A stretch of DNA of 64,000 bases from assembly GCA_034440635.1 (NCBI GenBank), contig JAOTON010001129.1, positions 248,001 to 312,000 on the forward strand, given 5' to 3'. Below the pieces are notes generated by a model. That model was not told the DNA's origin. It was given only the letters and a program-made list of their open reading frames with translations, and did no database searches. Within the stretch, counting starts at the first letter, position 1. Every line of letters starts with the position of its first letter. Both the position numbers and the translations under genes were made by a program. Positions 1 to 10,639 of this stretch are shown piece after piece. The DNA is from Lepas anatifera (lineage: Eukaryota; Arthropoda; Thecostraca; Lepadidae).

Positions 1-95
1 AGCTAGACCAAGTTTGACGGCGCTGCGCGCCGCCGTTTTTTCGTCACTTCGGAAAAACCCGAGGGGGTCTAAAAAGACCCCCACCCGGGCGAAGG
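1..95. mobile_element. Right end of a TTAA-flanked element, truncated by window start
   Basis: The segment ends with a hairpin-like block of G and C runs (about 60-95) followed by TTAA at 96-99. The layout, a 'cggaaaaacc' tract, then a short palindrome of G/C runs, then a GAGGG/GAAGG end next to TTAA, matches the right end of the 1-kb TTAA element at 40183-41208. The rest of the element lies outside the window, so this is a one-ended assignment by similarity. Bases 100-828 after it contain no gene or repeat that I recognise. Confidence 0.5.
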
Positions 96-828
96 TTAAT
101 TCGGGGACAACAAAGTGACGTGCCTCGTGAATCAGTGGGCCTGGTGAGGAATGGCAGCTCTATACTCCGGGCCTGTGGTGAGGCATCGAACCCAATATTT
201 CAATCGGCTTGTCCAATCCAATAACAATCTAAAATTCATTTCCTCTCTCTTAGAGCTATAAGGGGATTTATGGCCTGACAAAATCTGGGAAAAAGAGGAT
301 CTGCCGCAGAATTTTCTTTCTTCAAATATTTCAGTCGAACCCGCCGTCGCTTCCTTGAACCAGAAAGTGACAAAGTGAAATGAAGATAAACGAATCTTCA
401 ACTGAGCGTGTGGTGGGCTGTAGCTTGGACAGATGAGTGGATATTTTCGTCGCTGAGTTCTATCTCGTTTGTTCCTGATTAGGGTCGTCCGTCGCTAATG
501 AATATTTCCGACTTTGAACTCGGAGCTGATAGCCGACTTCGCTGGGTGAGACGCCCACTTGCAGGCGTGGGCCAAGCTCAGCTCGGCTCCGTCGGGGCGG
601 AAGAAACACGATATCAGGGGCGTCGCACTCAATCGCTATATGCCTGACGGCCCAGCACAGTCACAGCTTTTCTCCAATTGAAGGGATTGTTAGGAACGCT
701 TGGTTCCGCTCAGGGTCATGCGTACCTGGCAATGCACTTATTACCTGGCCTCCAGAGGTCAGCAAATGTTACGCAAGGTCAGACGCTCTGTACCCAAGTA
801 TCATGTCCTGTCGAGATATGTCGTAAGC

Positions 829-1260
829 CGGTGTCTGATGTGGCCTCAGCCACTGAGTACACCGCTAAAACGCCGGAGCCGCGGTGTCTGATGTGGCCGC
901 TGAGTACATCGCTAAAACGCCGGAGCCGCGGTGTCTGATGTGGCCGCTGAGTACGCCGCTAAAACGCCGGAGCCGCGGTGTCTGATGTAGCCGCTGAGTA
1001 CATCGCTAAAACGCCGGAGCCGCGGTGTCTGATGTGGCCGCTGAGTACACCGCTAAAACGCCGGAGCCGCGGTGTCTGATGTGGCCGCTGAGTACATCGC
1101 TAAAACGCCGGAGCCGCGGTGTCTGATGTGGCCGCTGAGTACACCGCTAAAACGCCGGAGCCGCGGTGTCTGATGTGGCCGCTGAGTACGCCGCTAAAAC
1201 GCCGGAGCCGCGGTGTCTAATGTAGCCGCTGAGTACACCCATAAAACGCCGGAGCCGCGG
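829..1260. repeat. 47-bp minisatellite, about nine copies
   Basis: A 47-bp unit beginning GGTGTCTGATGTGGCCGCTG repeats head to tail about nine times, at 883, 930, 977 and onward. The first unit is slightly longer. Units differ mainly at one position (TACATCGC, TACACCGC or TACGCCGC). The period is not a multiple of three, so the short ORFs across it are not a coding signal. It lies upstream of the recovered merlin exons, probably in an intron, but the preceding exon was not found. Bases 1261-2374 after it are AT-rich with no feature I can support. Confidence 0.9.
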
Positions 1261-2387
1261 CAACACACCTGCTCCGTAGCGAATCTCGCTTGGCGAACAT
1301 TCGTCAGAGATGTGATCAGGCGGCTGGTGCGATTTAACCCTTAGAGGGAGATACGCGAAAAAAATTATTGTGGTTTTTCGCTATTTGAAAAATATTGATT
1401 ACGATACTGTCAATTATTTTTGTATCTTCGGCACAATTTTTGGAGGCCGCTCACCTATTATTGGAATATGTTAACGATACCGGTAAAAGGCTGGAAACTT
1501 GCTCTTCATGTTTCATTTCCAAAAACTTTTAAGTTTTAAAGTAATTATTTTTGAAATGAAAATGTCTTTTCCTGTATTTGTATTTGAATTAATTTTATAT
1601 AGCCTTTAAAACTACAAAAATGGACCAGTTTACCCTAAAAATGGAGCATAAAATGATTACTCGTGTCTTCAATCCTTTCGTACTTTGGGTCTTCAGTCGT
1701 TTTCTATAAATTTCCTAGGATGACGAAACATATGCGTCAGTTTGGTCACGTGACCCCAGTATGATCATTCCTACGGTTCTGATTGGTCACTTGTGATTTC
1801 TTTAAAGTCTTATATTTATATTTCAAAAGAGTTTTGGGGAGTTGCTATTATTAAGTAGTTTTTTTCTGTGATAGCTCGAGGTTTTACACCAGTGTTTAGG
1901 ACAGATATAAGCTAGTTCTTAGAGAAATTGATGGTCATAGCCGAGGCTGCGCCATTTGATCGATAGTGAGAATTGTCGATAATTCGTCTAGAAATGTTGA
2001 CTTTGAGAGTGATTTTAAGGCATTTGGAGGCTGAATTCGCAAAAATGAGAATAACACTCTAGAAACAACTTTTTGTGACCTTTTGATCTAGCCAATACAT
2101 TTTTTCGCGTATCTCCCCTGAACAGGGCATTTCTTGTCATGGAACATTGGCGGAGAAAATCACAGCCGGTGTCAATCGATGCGAAATTTGATAGCTTTCA
2201 TGCAAGGGCATCTCAGATTCGTATTAGGAGTATTTCTGGTCGGAAAAAATATTGCTATTTTTTTGCTAAATTCGTCGTTTATTCATGTTTCGCCAGCCGT
2301 ACTTCGTGTCTGATTGATTCAGTAAATGGGTGATTTTGAAAGCTGATTGAGACCGGCCGGAATGGATATGGTTTCGCTAGCTTAGTT

Positions 2388-2838
2388 TTTTTAAATATTT
2401 TTGCGTTCCCTTTCCCGGGAACATTTTGTGTTAGTTGCTAGTATCATTCATACAACGCACTCGCACTATGTACAGAGCGGAAGTTTCCATTTGCCGGCAC
2501 CCTTACGGGACAGCGGCACCGCACTCGGCGGGCCATAGGCTGCTCCAGTCTCTCCAAGCCACAGCGCCCGGCACAGGCCGAGCCCTCACATGAGGGCCGC
2601 GGGCGATAGACTGGACCGGTGGATCACTTAAAGGCCGATCAAGCCCGTGCACCCACAAACAGGGACGCCGGCTGGTACGGCGTTGATTCCACTGCTGCGG
2701 CGCGCACTCCCCAGTGTACCGCTGTCTCCTGGGGAGGAGGCGGCCGCGGAAAAGTCTGCCACTGCTCAGCCTTGATCCAGGGGCCTTCCACACCCAAGCG
2801 TGGCGCCTTTGCCAGCTACGCCACGGGGGTGGGATATC
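2388..2838 (-). mobile_element. Retroposed SINE-like element with 13-bp TSD
   Basis: A GC-rich 451-bp insert sits in AT-rich DNA and is flanked by the perfect direct repeat CGCTAGCTTAGTT at 2375-2387 and 2839-2851. Read on the minus strand it ends in an A-rich tail (plus-strand T run beside the left repeat). That is the signature of target-primed retroposition. The minus-strand 5' part contains a tRNA-like box A (GGCGTAGCTGGCAAAG) and a weak box B-like GGATCAAGGC, so a tRNA-derived SINE is the best guess. The head is diverged and the family was not recognised. Confidence 0.65.
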
Positions 2839-2851
2839 CGCTAGCTTAGTT

Positions 2852-3680
2852 AGCTAAGAAACTGATATCAATAATTTTGAAATGTAGCATGATGCGAAAT
2901 ACGGACTGTAAATTCTAAATTATGCGATGAACTTGGTGTATATTCGTCTTATCATATCAGACTGATGTGAAAAGACGCATATGAGACTGATGTGTCGACT
3001 GTGCATTGCGGAAGGCAGTATAGAGTGGCAGCGTTCGCCCAGGCCCGGTCCCCCCAGTTGACGATCGGTGTCTCCCAAGTGTGACTTGATCATGTTCCGA
3101 AGTGATAAGTGAGGGATCGTGCTGCTACGGTCCTCCTCCAAGCTCTCACGAATTTCTCACGCCGCGGTGTTGCTTGTCTTTAAACAACTTCATGCCTGGT
3201 ATGTGAAACTTGCAGACCTTTAAACATGTTTCAATACTTATTCAGGTGCTCGAAAACAAGTCAATTCCGTCGAAATACCAAAGCCAGGTGGTATATCTGA
3301 CAGGTAACATAGCAGTGGAACTGCCACATCAGTGCGGGATGGTTGGTGAATTCAGCGAAGGCGGAAGAGCTGGCTGCGCGGTGCGATATTTATTTCAGAA
3401 TATCCTGAAACTGAGACACGCATATACCCTTGAAATGTTTTTTTAGGATGGTTTTAACAGGTTTGCGTTATTTTTTGCTTCTACTGTGTCATCTAGGCCA
3501 AGGAAAACATTCGCTTCAGTGACGACCGTGCTATGTAATTGTGACCCGCGTGCTATCAGCAGTGTGATAACCACGGGAAAATCAAGTCACCGCTTTCTTC
3601 GCGGGATCCCATTTCCTTCCTCGTGAATCGCCGCCTCATCTGCCGGGGCCCGAGTGTTTGAGTGTTGGGTGCGATTTCAG
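2852..3680. other. Merlin intron sequence, nothing else recognised
   Basis: This stretch runs from the SINE to the splice acceptor at 3679-3680. The short ORFs in it show no family motif, and I found no further merlin exon. It is inferred to be intronic because the next recognisable exon starts in the middle of the protein. Confidence 0.5.
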
Positions 3681-3844
3681 AGTGTGTACGGCAACGGGAC
3701 ACACTCAGAGGGCGCCTACGAGGGCAGCGGTGGTGAGCTGTCGACCCTGCAGCCGGCGGCCGACCTCACCTCCCAGCTGGCCCAGTACGACCTCATGGAC
3801 GACACCAACATGGAGCAGCTCAACATGCAGATCGAGAAGGAACG
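3681..3844 (+). CDS. NF2: Merlin (NF2), third-last coding exon
   Basis: The exon encodes 54 codons plus two bases of merlin's C-terminal region. It ends in a segment reading QYDLMDDTNMEQL then NMQIEKE, which corresponds to the family's segment just before the KSKHLQEQL helix. The acceptor is a T-rich ...GATTTCAG at 3673-3680 and the donor is CG|GTGAGC at 3844/3845. The split arginine codon (CG + C) is completed by the next exon, so the reading frame passes cleanly across the intron. Merlin is a FERM-domain membrane-cytoskeleton linker and Hippo-pathway regulator. Its FERM domain and most of the helical domain must lie upstream, outside the window or in exons I could not find. The N-terminal half of this exon (SVYGNGTHSEG...) is variable and I cannot align it. 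Confidence 0.85.
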
Positions 3845-5054
3845 GTGAGCGGCGGCGCGGCCCGCTGCTGCCCGGCTGGAAGTGGCCCGAAGTCGGGTGG
3901 CGAGCAAAAACAACGGGTGCGGGTTGTCAGGATATAATGAACTCCTTGCTGGCAGGGCTGCCCTCTCCACTCATCATTATCTTCCCCTGTCGGTAACATC
4001 AAATGTCTTGGGTTTGTTTTCAGTTTGACTGAAATATAAGAATTTTCGATGAAAAAGTGGGCGGCGGCGCCCTCTTGCCAAGTGGGTGACAATACCCATG
4101 GCTTGCGGGTAATTATTTAAATTCTTATTAAAGGAGTACTGGAACATTTGAAATCTGCATCAACACAGGATTTAACTGCATTGGAGCTAGATCACAAATT
4201 TAATGGTAAGTAGATTAGTGTGGCACGTCAAGGGATATCAGAGATCTATTCTTGAGCTTTGGTACAAGGTCTAACGGAATCGTTTGATTCGCTGGTCACT
4301 AATCTTGGACCCGCCAAATCTCTCCAGACGTAACTGTGCAGCCGGTGAATTTCAAAGAATCGGTTGGACCAGGGTCACATCCTCTTCCAGTGCTCTATTG
4401 TCGCCGTTCCCTGACTTGTATGCTCCAATAGTCCAAGCAGCAATAAAAAGAAACGAGACCTAAACAAATTATATTCACCCCCAGATACATGACCAGCTTC
4501 AGAGCGTTCTATTAACGTACTAGTACCTACCTGGTCGGACATTCTTCTCATGTAATCGGGAGTCTATCGTCGTGACTCCCGGATACATGAGTTGATAAGT
4601 CCGTTCCCACGACTGGTTCGTAAATGGTGTGTAATGATGCTGCTCATGTGTCCGGGGTAATGGCATCACTCGGGAGTGTGATTCGCCTTGCTTGAGGAAT
4701 ATAAAATGAAACCAGATCATTCAAATGGGGAACTGCAAGACCTCAACGAGGCAATTATCTGACTTTTGAGACCACAGCAATAACTTTTGAAAGGAAGTCC
4801 CATAAACTGTGCTTACGTCACCGTTTATTGCAGAAGTATGCATATTTTCTGTTCTGATCGTATATTTGGTGATGGGGACTTGTAGGACGGATGCGAGTCA
4901 GGTAAAGGGAGATGGAGTAGGTAAAAGGAGATGCGAGTCAGGTAAAAGGGAGATGCCTTTAGGCCTGTCTTGCTGTTTACTCTGTCCGTGCTCATAACTC
5001 GGCAGAGGAATATCTTACTTCACCCTAGATGACTTTACTGTGTGTGGCCGCCAG

Positions 5055-5214
5055 CGTGGAGTACCTACAGAAGTCAAAACACCTGCAAGAACAACTAAAA
5101 GAGATGCGAACAGAGATCGAGGTGTTGAAAATTGACGAGGGGCCTAATATTTATGATGTCATACATGACGAACAAGTAAACTTGGGCGAGAACAAGTACT
5201 CAACTTTTAGAAAG
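5055..5214 (+). CDS. NF2: Merlin (NF2), penultimate coding exon
   Basis: This exon encodes VEYLQKSKHLQEQL, then KEMRTEIEVLKIDE, then an end reading GENKYSTFRK. The first half is the highly conserved merlin C-terminal helix. The acceptor is GGCCGCCAG at 5046-5054 and the donor is AAG|GTACGT at 5214/5215. The incoming phase 2 matches the previous exon and the exit is phase 0. In the family this segment begins the C-terminal domain that folds back on the FERM domain to close the molecule. The intron upstream (3845-5054) holds no recognised element. Confidence 0.93.
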
Positions 5215-5480
5215 GTACGTTCTTCTTATTTCTCGAATCTGTTTTCAGCTGAATTATTGTAGAACTGAGATCAGGTGTCCCGTAAAAGACAGAAATGTAT
5301 CGTAAAATACGTATATTTTAAATGACGTAGAATCAAACCTTAAAATGCATTATATCGATGATAAGTCTATAAAAGTACACGAAAATGATCATACTAACGC
5401 GAAAATTTATTCCTACTGCTTCTGTCGCTGGATATGCCTAACCGGGCCCTCGAACAACACGAGCCTGCTCTCTATTCCAG

Positions 5481-5531
5481 ACGAAAGAAGGCTCGACGCG
5501 GTCGCGCGTCGCATTCTTCGAAGAGCTGTGA
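5481..5531 (+). CDS. NF2: Merlin (NF2), terminal coding exon with stop
   Basis: This 51-bp exon is too short to be found by ORF length. It follows a pyrimidine-rich acceptor (CTCTCTATTCCAG, ending at 5480), reads TKEGSTRSRVAFFEEL and ends at TGA 5529-5531. The tail RVAFFEEL is the hallmark C-terminus of growth-suppressive merlin isoform 1. The phase is 0, matching the donor at 5214, and the intron is 266 bp. A larger ORF in another frame over the same bases (5345-6211) is a shadow that includes a tandem repeat. The conserved tail and intact splice sites suggest a functional gene. Confidence 0.95.
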   Translation, partial: TKEGSTRSRVAFFEEL

Positions 5532-6935
5532 CATTGGGGCAACCTCCCATGTATCGTTCGCCTTACCAGTGCCAAGTTTGCAGGCTCGCTGACTGTGATT
5601 GCCGCATACGCCGTCATCTCTCGTTGGACGCCAGCCTGTCAGCTTCTGCTCTGTCATCTTCTCAGCGGCGCGCGCCCTGCAGCTTCTGCTCTGTCATCTT
5701 CTCAGCGGTGCGAGCCCTGCAGCTTCTGCTCTGTCATCTTCTCAGCGGCGCGCGCCCTGCAGCTTCTACTCTGTCATCTTCTCGCGGTGCGGCCCTGGCT
5801 TTGTTGTATTTTCGGGCGCGCGCTGCGCTTCTACTCTGTATCTTTCAGCGGTGCGAGCCCTGCGCTTTGCCGTTTTCGGGGCGGCCTGCGCTTTGTCGTT
5901 TTTCGCGGTGCGAGCCCTGCGTTTGCTGTCATCTTTCAGGGCGCGCCGCGCTTTACTCTGTTCTTCTCGCGGTGGCCCTGCAGCTTCTGCTCTGTCATCT
6001 TCTCGCGGCGCGCCCTGAGTTCTACTCGTCATCTTCGCGGTGCCCTGCAGCTTCTGCTCTGTCATCTTCTCAGCGGCGCGCGCCCTGCAGCTTCTACTCT
6101 GTCATCTTCTCAGCGGCGCGCGCCCTGCAGCTTCTGCTCGGGCCTGGGAGAGCTCTGTTTGTCACTGTCAGTCTGTTGAGTCGTGAAGTCCCGTGCACAG
6201 CATTGCGGTAAATTTCGTGTCTCCGTCTCGAGTAGGATAAGTCAATAGTGTCTTCCAGGATTTGAAATCAAACGAGCTCCCGGAAATGATGGTCGTGTTA
6301 TTGCTGTCTCAGCCAGCCTTCCGGCTTCGGGTGACGCTATCACATCATTCAGTCAGGATCCAGCCTCTAAACGTTCGTAGCTGTTGCTGATTCTCGAGAC
6401 TTTGCCATGGTCAGTTCAAATGGGCATTGTGAGTCGCGGCTGGGTGGACGGGTTTGTCAAATGCCGACTTGCATCTCCCGTCGGATAGGGTACATTCGTG
6501 TATGCTCGCCTATCAAATAGGGCAACTCGCCGTGTGCGCGATTTATGGCACAAAGTGACCTTATTCACTGTGCTTGATGACAGGATGTTTTTTATTGCAC
6601 TGTGTCTTAACGGATGTGCTTGATGATTGCGGCTGCCGGGCGGTGGCCTGCGGCTGCGGGACAGTGGTATGGTCTGCCGGGCAGTGGTTCGCGTCTGCCG
6701 GGCGATGGCCTGCGTCCCGGCCGTCGGCAGCTGCCCTGTGCACCGAGATTAGGGCTGACGGGCCTGGCAATGACACCGCTCTGCCAGTGTCAGTTCCTGA
6801 GATGGCAGCCCCCGCCTTCCACGGTAGCTCTGCTGGTTAACGATACCATTACTGCGATCGTCGACCGAACCTGAACGGAGCAATTTGATCTTCCATGTGA
6901 ACTGTAGCCGTTTTCTTATCTGTGAACTTAATAAA
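5532..6935 (+). other. NF2: Probable merlin 3' UTR up to an AATAAA signal
   Basis: After the stop codon the first AATAAA I see on the plus strand is at 6930-6935, giving a putative 3' UTR of about 1.4 kb. It contains the 40-bp minisatellite (5638-6150) and a shorter irregular GC-rich repetition of CTGCCGGGC-like blocks around 6625-6725. The end point is inferred from the polyadenylation hexamer only. Transcript data would settle it. Confidence 0.45.
5638..6150. repeat. 40-bp minisatellite in merlin 3' region
   Basis: A 40-bp unit, CAGCTTCTGCTCTGTCATCT followed by TCTCAGCGGCGCGCGCCCTG, repeats about twelve times. The first four and last three copies are nearly identical. The central copies (about 5780-6040) carry many small deletions. 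All three frames are open across it, which produces long Cys/Ser/Ala-rich ORFs that have no sign of being real proteins. Edge copies better preserved than central ones suggests recent duplication of edge units. Confidence 0.9.
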
Positions 6936-8480
6936 TCCTGTTTTATGTGAGCTATGAGCCTATTTTCTGATTTTACCACGAGATAGCTGATTCAACGTCA
7001 ACTTATATAACTGGTGTAAGCATTCAAAGTGAATGGAGAGCTCTCGTCTTTTTTATTTATTGTTCCATACACCGGACCGTTTGTTTTAAGCTTGTCATTC
7101 CTTTGTAAAAGGAAATGTCCGGCCAGTATCCCGCCAATCGGGGCAAACAAGCACGTCAATAAGCCTATGTAGCCCGCCTAGGTAGTGCCGCGATGTCTCA
7201 GTTCCAATTCAGTTCCAACTTTGTGCGAAAGTTTCTCGCCAAGCACTCCCTAAATTTGCACTCGTCGGCTTGACGTAAATTTATTGCGACGTCCTCTTGG
7301 TTTGGGAGGATAGGAAAGGATCGAAATTGAAGTTATATCGGCTTCATGAGAAGTGGAAACCCAAAGGACTTGGGGCCGCTGATTCAAAAGCAGCTGGCAG
7401 GGGTGGATCCAGTCGCTCGGTTTGGGTGGGGGCTAAACCATTAGAATGCGTTAAGCGGCGGAGACGGCGGCTGGAAGCATTAAAATGGTGCAGCGAATCA
7501 AAAGTTCACATCAGCCACATATAAACGATCTCTTCAGACGAGAGCGAGCCTCTAATGTCTCAAGCACGACAAAACTTAACGTTTGTATATCAGATTACTT
7601 GTAACCAATCGAGCTCAAAAAGCCGACATGCCTTCAGTTTCTCCCCTATTCGGGAGTAAATTATTTTACCTTCAAAGATCCCTTGCATGGGGCATTCCAG
7701 GGACAAAACGACCAAAAATATTTCAATTTGACACCACCATGTCTAGAAAAAATCTGAAACTTTGTCTCCAGGGTAGTTTTGGGCTAGAAACACGCCCGTG
7801 AGAATCTTAGCCCCCCTCCGACCAACGGTGACCGAGTTATAGCCAGAGGCATTTTCGGGAGGTCACCTTGTAGACTCATCTTTGATGCTTCATAACTCAA
7901 AAACGCATTGCCTGATTAACAAGTTTTTTATATCATTGAACTCGTCTTGAACCATAAATTATGTTGAAACAAAATAAAATATTAAAATTTAAAAAAATTC
8001 TGACTCAATTTGTTTGACCTTTTCTTTTGTGACCTACCTTGACCTGTTGGCAGATGAAATTGACCTTTTTGACACCTCAAAAATTTTGCTTCATAAATTA
8101 TCTTCGATAAAAAAATGAGAAAAATGCGTTCTTGCTATATATTCCAAATTTTTACCACCTAAGGTAGGTATGCAGACGGTTTTTGACTACTTCAGTAGCA
8201 GTTTTATGTTTAACACCGCAAACAAAGCGATTGCTTTTGGAATCGGTTGCTTGCAATGATATTGCATTGTCTACAAAGTTTTCATCGTGCAAGCGTCAAA
8301 GTGTATGAGAATTAACACGCACCCACACGGGGGTGGGCAACCGGCCTCTTCAGGTTTCCACAGGTAGTCAAAAAAACATCATCGCCCAGCGCCACCGTAC
8401 TTCATCTACCTCTAACTCGACACTTTTGCAACTTCTAGCAAAATAATTTAGGTAAACTGGCAGATGGTAGGTACCGTAAA
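6936..8480. other. Intergenic sequence with no gene recognised
   Basis: No ORF here carries a recognisable motif. Around 8020-8070 there is a short run of TGACCT half-sites. At 8312-8315 a TTAA is followed by CACGCACCCACACGGGGGTG, which resembles the left end of the TTAA families at 33 and 39 kb, but no matching right end was found. Confidence 0.4.
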
Positions 8481-8690
8481 TACCGTAGGTCAGCTGGCAA
8501 CTGGCTGATGAGAGGGTGACCTAAGGTAGGCAGCCGTCCTTATGCTTTGTGGGACGTTCAACTTTGGTTCCTTAATCAACCCTTCATCGTGAGAGTTGCT
8601 CGTTTGGGTGGTGGGGTCGGGGTCTCCGTGAAAAGTTCCTTGATGACTCTAGTGCGACTCCGAGGCCTAAAACTGAAGTGGCAACAACTT
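8481..8690 (+). mobile_element. 5'-truncated SINE copy (family S1)
   Basis: This segment matches, in the opposite orientation, the body of the SINE at 12272-12640. Shared blocks include CAGCTGGCAACTGGCTGATG versus its counterpart, the AATCAACCCTTC block, and GGTGGTGGGGTCGGGGTCTC. It lacks the tRNA-like head and the extreme 3' tail. With the 12.3-kb copy it forms an inverted pair about 3.7 kb apart, which at first looks like a long terminal inverted repeat but is better explained as two independent SINE insertions. Confidence 0.7.
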
Positions 8691-9891
8691 GGACATGATT
8701 TATAATAAAGAAAAATAGCAGCCATTAAAAGTGATAGAAAAAGATACATTGTTTCGAGGGAGACGAAGGCAAAGGAAGTTATTAGTAACGGGTTATTTAG
8801 CCTTGTACCCTTATACAAAAATTTACAAAGATGTCGCGAATTTATCAATAATTGAAATAGGTATAACTTATCCTGTAAGCACCACTAACTCACACAATTA
8901 CGTCGTTCCCGGAGATGAAAAATAGTATCGATACAAGGTCACTCAGTGAAGCACAACATACGTTTGAGAGGATTCATACAATGTAAAAAAAGTGTCTGAA
9001 AGGCTTTCATTCCCAGGGGGTAATTTGAATCTGCTCATATATGCGAACAAATGATCTGAAATCATAACGCATTCGACTAGGTCACTTGAACAGGTTGCCT
9101 TACATGATATTTTTAAAAGTCGATTATTTTGTAGCCGACACGGATCCTAGTTCAAGCACCACTTCAAAGGGCTTTTTATTTGTGCTTTATAATGATTAGA
9201 GGTGGGAAAATTTGAATATCGAGAGCCGCTACGTGAAAATAAATTGCAAATTGTATCATGCCTTCGGCATCACGTATTTTATCTTTCACGGGACTTTTTA
9301 AACCATCGTGATATGTTGCCGGTTTGGTCGTGCTCTCGATATAGTCGCAGGCGCCCTTGCTGTGAGACGTAGTGAAAACGCTTCATTCACATAATTCAAC
9401 TTTGTTTCGATATAACTTTTGCACTGGAATTAAACCTTTGTATTGCTTTAAAATCGAGTGCATGGCGGCACAATTTGATGAAGTTAATATTTTTGCATTG
9501 AGCAGCACAGCTCTCCGTCAGGAGATGTACATTCCTCAGTCATTTTTCTCGCTTTCATGCTCCAGCCATAAGTTCTGAAGAAAAAAACACTAGCAATCGC
9601 AGACTCTGTGATATCACACAGGCTGTGGCCTAATTGTTGGTTATCTCTGCTGTTCACTAAACCATGAAGAATGAACAGGCAAGCTTACATACGCACATCA
9701 TAGAAACTCCGGAACAATTTTATGATTTCTTAAGATTCATTCATCTACCACGTTCGTCGAGTACTTTCCTGAAAATCTGATATTAGAGGAACGAAATGTG
9801 CTGAATAACAGATTTGCTGCTGCCCGCACTGTACCAGGAACGAGAAGTGTGCATTGTGTTTGCTCTTCACTGCGTGAGGGTTATGTGTTCG
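8691..9891. other. Unclassified AT-rich DNA
   Basis: I see no gene, RNA or repeat shared with the rest of the window in this stretch. It is the sequence immediately downstream of the 3' end of LINE A1. Confidence 0.4.
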
Positions 9892-10430
9892 TGATGATGA
9901 TGATTTGGGCTTAAGGGCGCGCCAACCCTAAAGGTCATATAGCGCCCATATCACTGCCAGTAAAATACAAGTAAAATATACATCCGCTGAACACTGCCTT
10001 GTTACCCTTATTCCTTGCAGTTAGTTGTGTCTGTAAACAAAATAGCTAAAAGAAGGTTCACATCAATCCAATCGGTTCTCAGAAAGTGGTAACAAAAAGG
10101 GTATTTCCAAAAAGCAGAACCAACACCGTTCGTAGGAAAAAAACTCACATTCACATTGTCACTCCCTATCAAAGCACAAGTACTCAGCCCGGGTCAAATA
10201 CAATCACGAAATCGGCTGCTCTGAGATAATCTAGCACTTTCTCAATCATGTCTGAGTCCGGGCCAATCAGATGAGACAGTGTGAGGAAGACGTGAACCGA
10301 AATGTGAAAGCCTGAGATTATCACACTCCGGACAAGACACCAGGACGTGCCGCACCGACAAGGGGGTCGCGCATCGCCGACAATAAGGCCTGGGCTCGCC
10401 ACATAGCAGATATCGGTGAGTGGCCAGACA
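9892..10430 (-). pseudogene. 3' end of I-like LINE copy A1 (RNase H C-terminus and tail)
   Basis: On the minus strand this reads CLATHRYLLCGEP followed by a Cys/His cluster (YCRRC...HVLVSCPECDNL). It is the same arrangement as the end of the RNase H region of LINE A2 (59.0-59.3 kb). The minus-strand 3' end is ...GCGCCCTTAAGCCCAAATC followed by ATC repeats, matching the A2 3' end (CCCTTAAACACCAATAATC plus ATC). It is the downstream half of the element whose upstream half begins at 19124. The two are separated by the hAT at 10431-19123, whose target duplication GCCAGACA lies at 10423-10430. Frameshifts show the copy is dead. Confidence 0.8.
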
Positions 10431-10486
10431 CAGGGACGGCGGATTCCAGGGTGCAAGTGGTGCAGTTGCACCACTCGATTTTTTCA

Positions 10487-10520
10487 AGTGGTGCAAAGTA
10501 TCTTTTGCACCACTTGTTTT
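10487..10520. repeat. Palindrome in the hAT left end
   Basis: CAAGTGGTGCAAA and its complement TTTTGCACCACTTG are separated by a few bases and could form a stable hairpin. A second, degenerate version with GGTGTGCAG and GCACACC blocks follows at about 10985-11040, after another copy of the hAT terminus (CAGGGACGGCGGATTCC from 10955). The left end has therefore been tandemly duplicated with a unit near 520 bp. Confidence 0.7.
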
Positions 10521-10639
10521 GGCTTTGTCCAGGAGGCGCCCCCCAGGCCTCAGCCGGCGCCCCCGGCCGGTCAGAGAAAATCAAGCCTAATTACCGCCTA
10601 CCTGAAGAGGTAGGATCCTCTGTGAAAAAGACATTTTCA

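Noticed and set aside
5345..6211. 288-residue Cys/Ser/Ala-rich ORF and its overlapping partners
   Set aside because: It is created by the 40-bp minisatellite being open in all frames and it overlaps the merlin terminal exon in another frame.
8312..8340. Left end of another TTAA element
   Set aside because: TTAA followed by CACGCACCCACACGGGGG resembles families A and C, but no matching right end with TTAA could be located.
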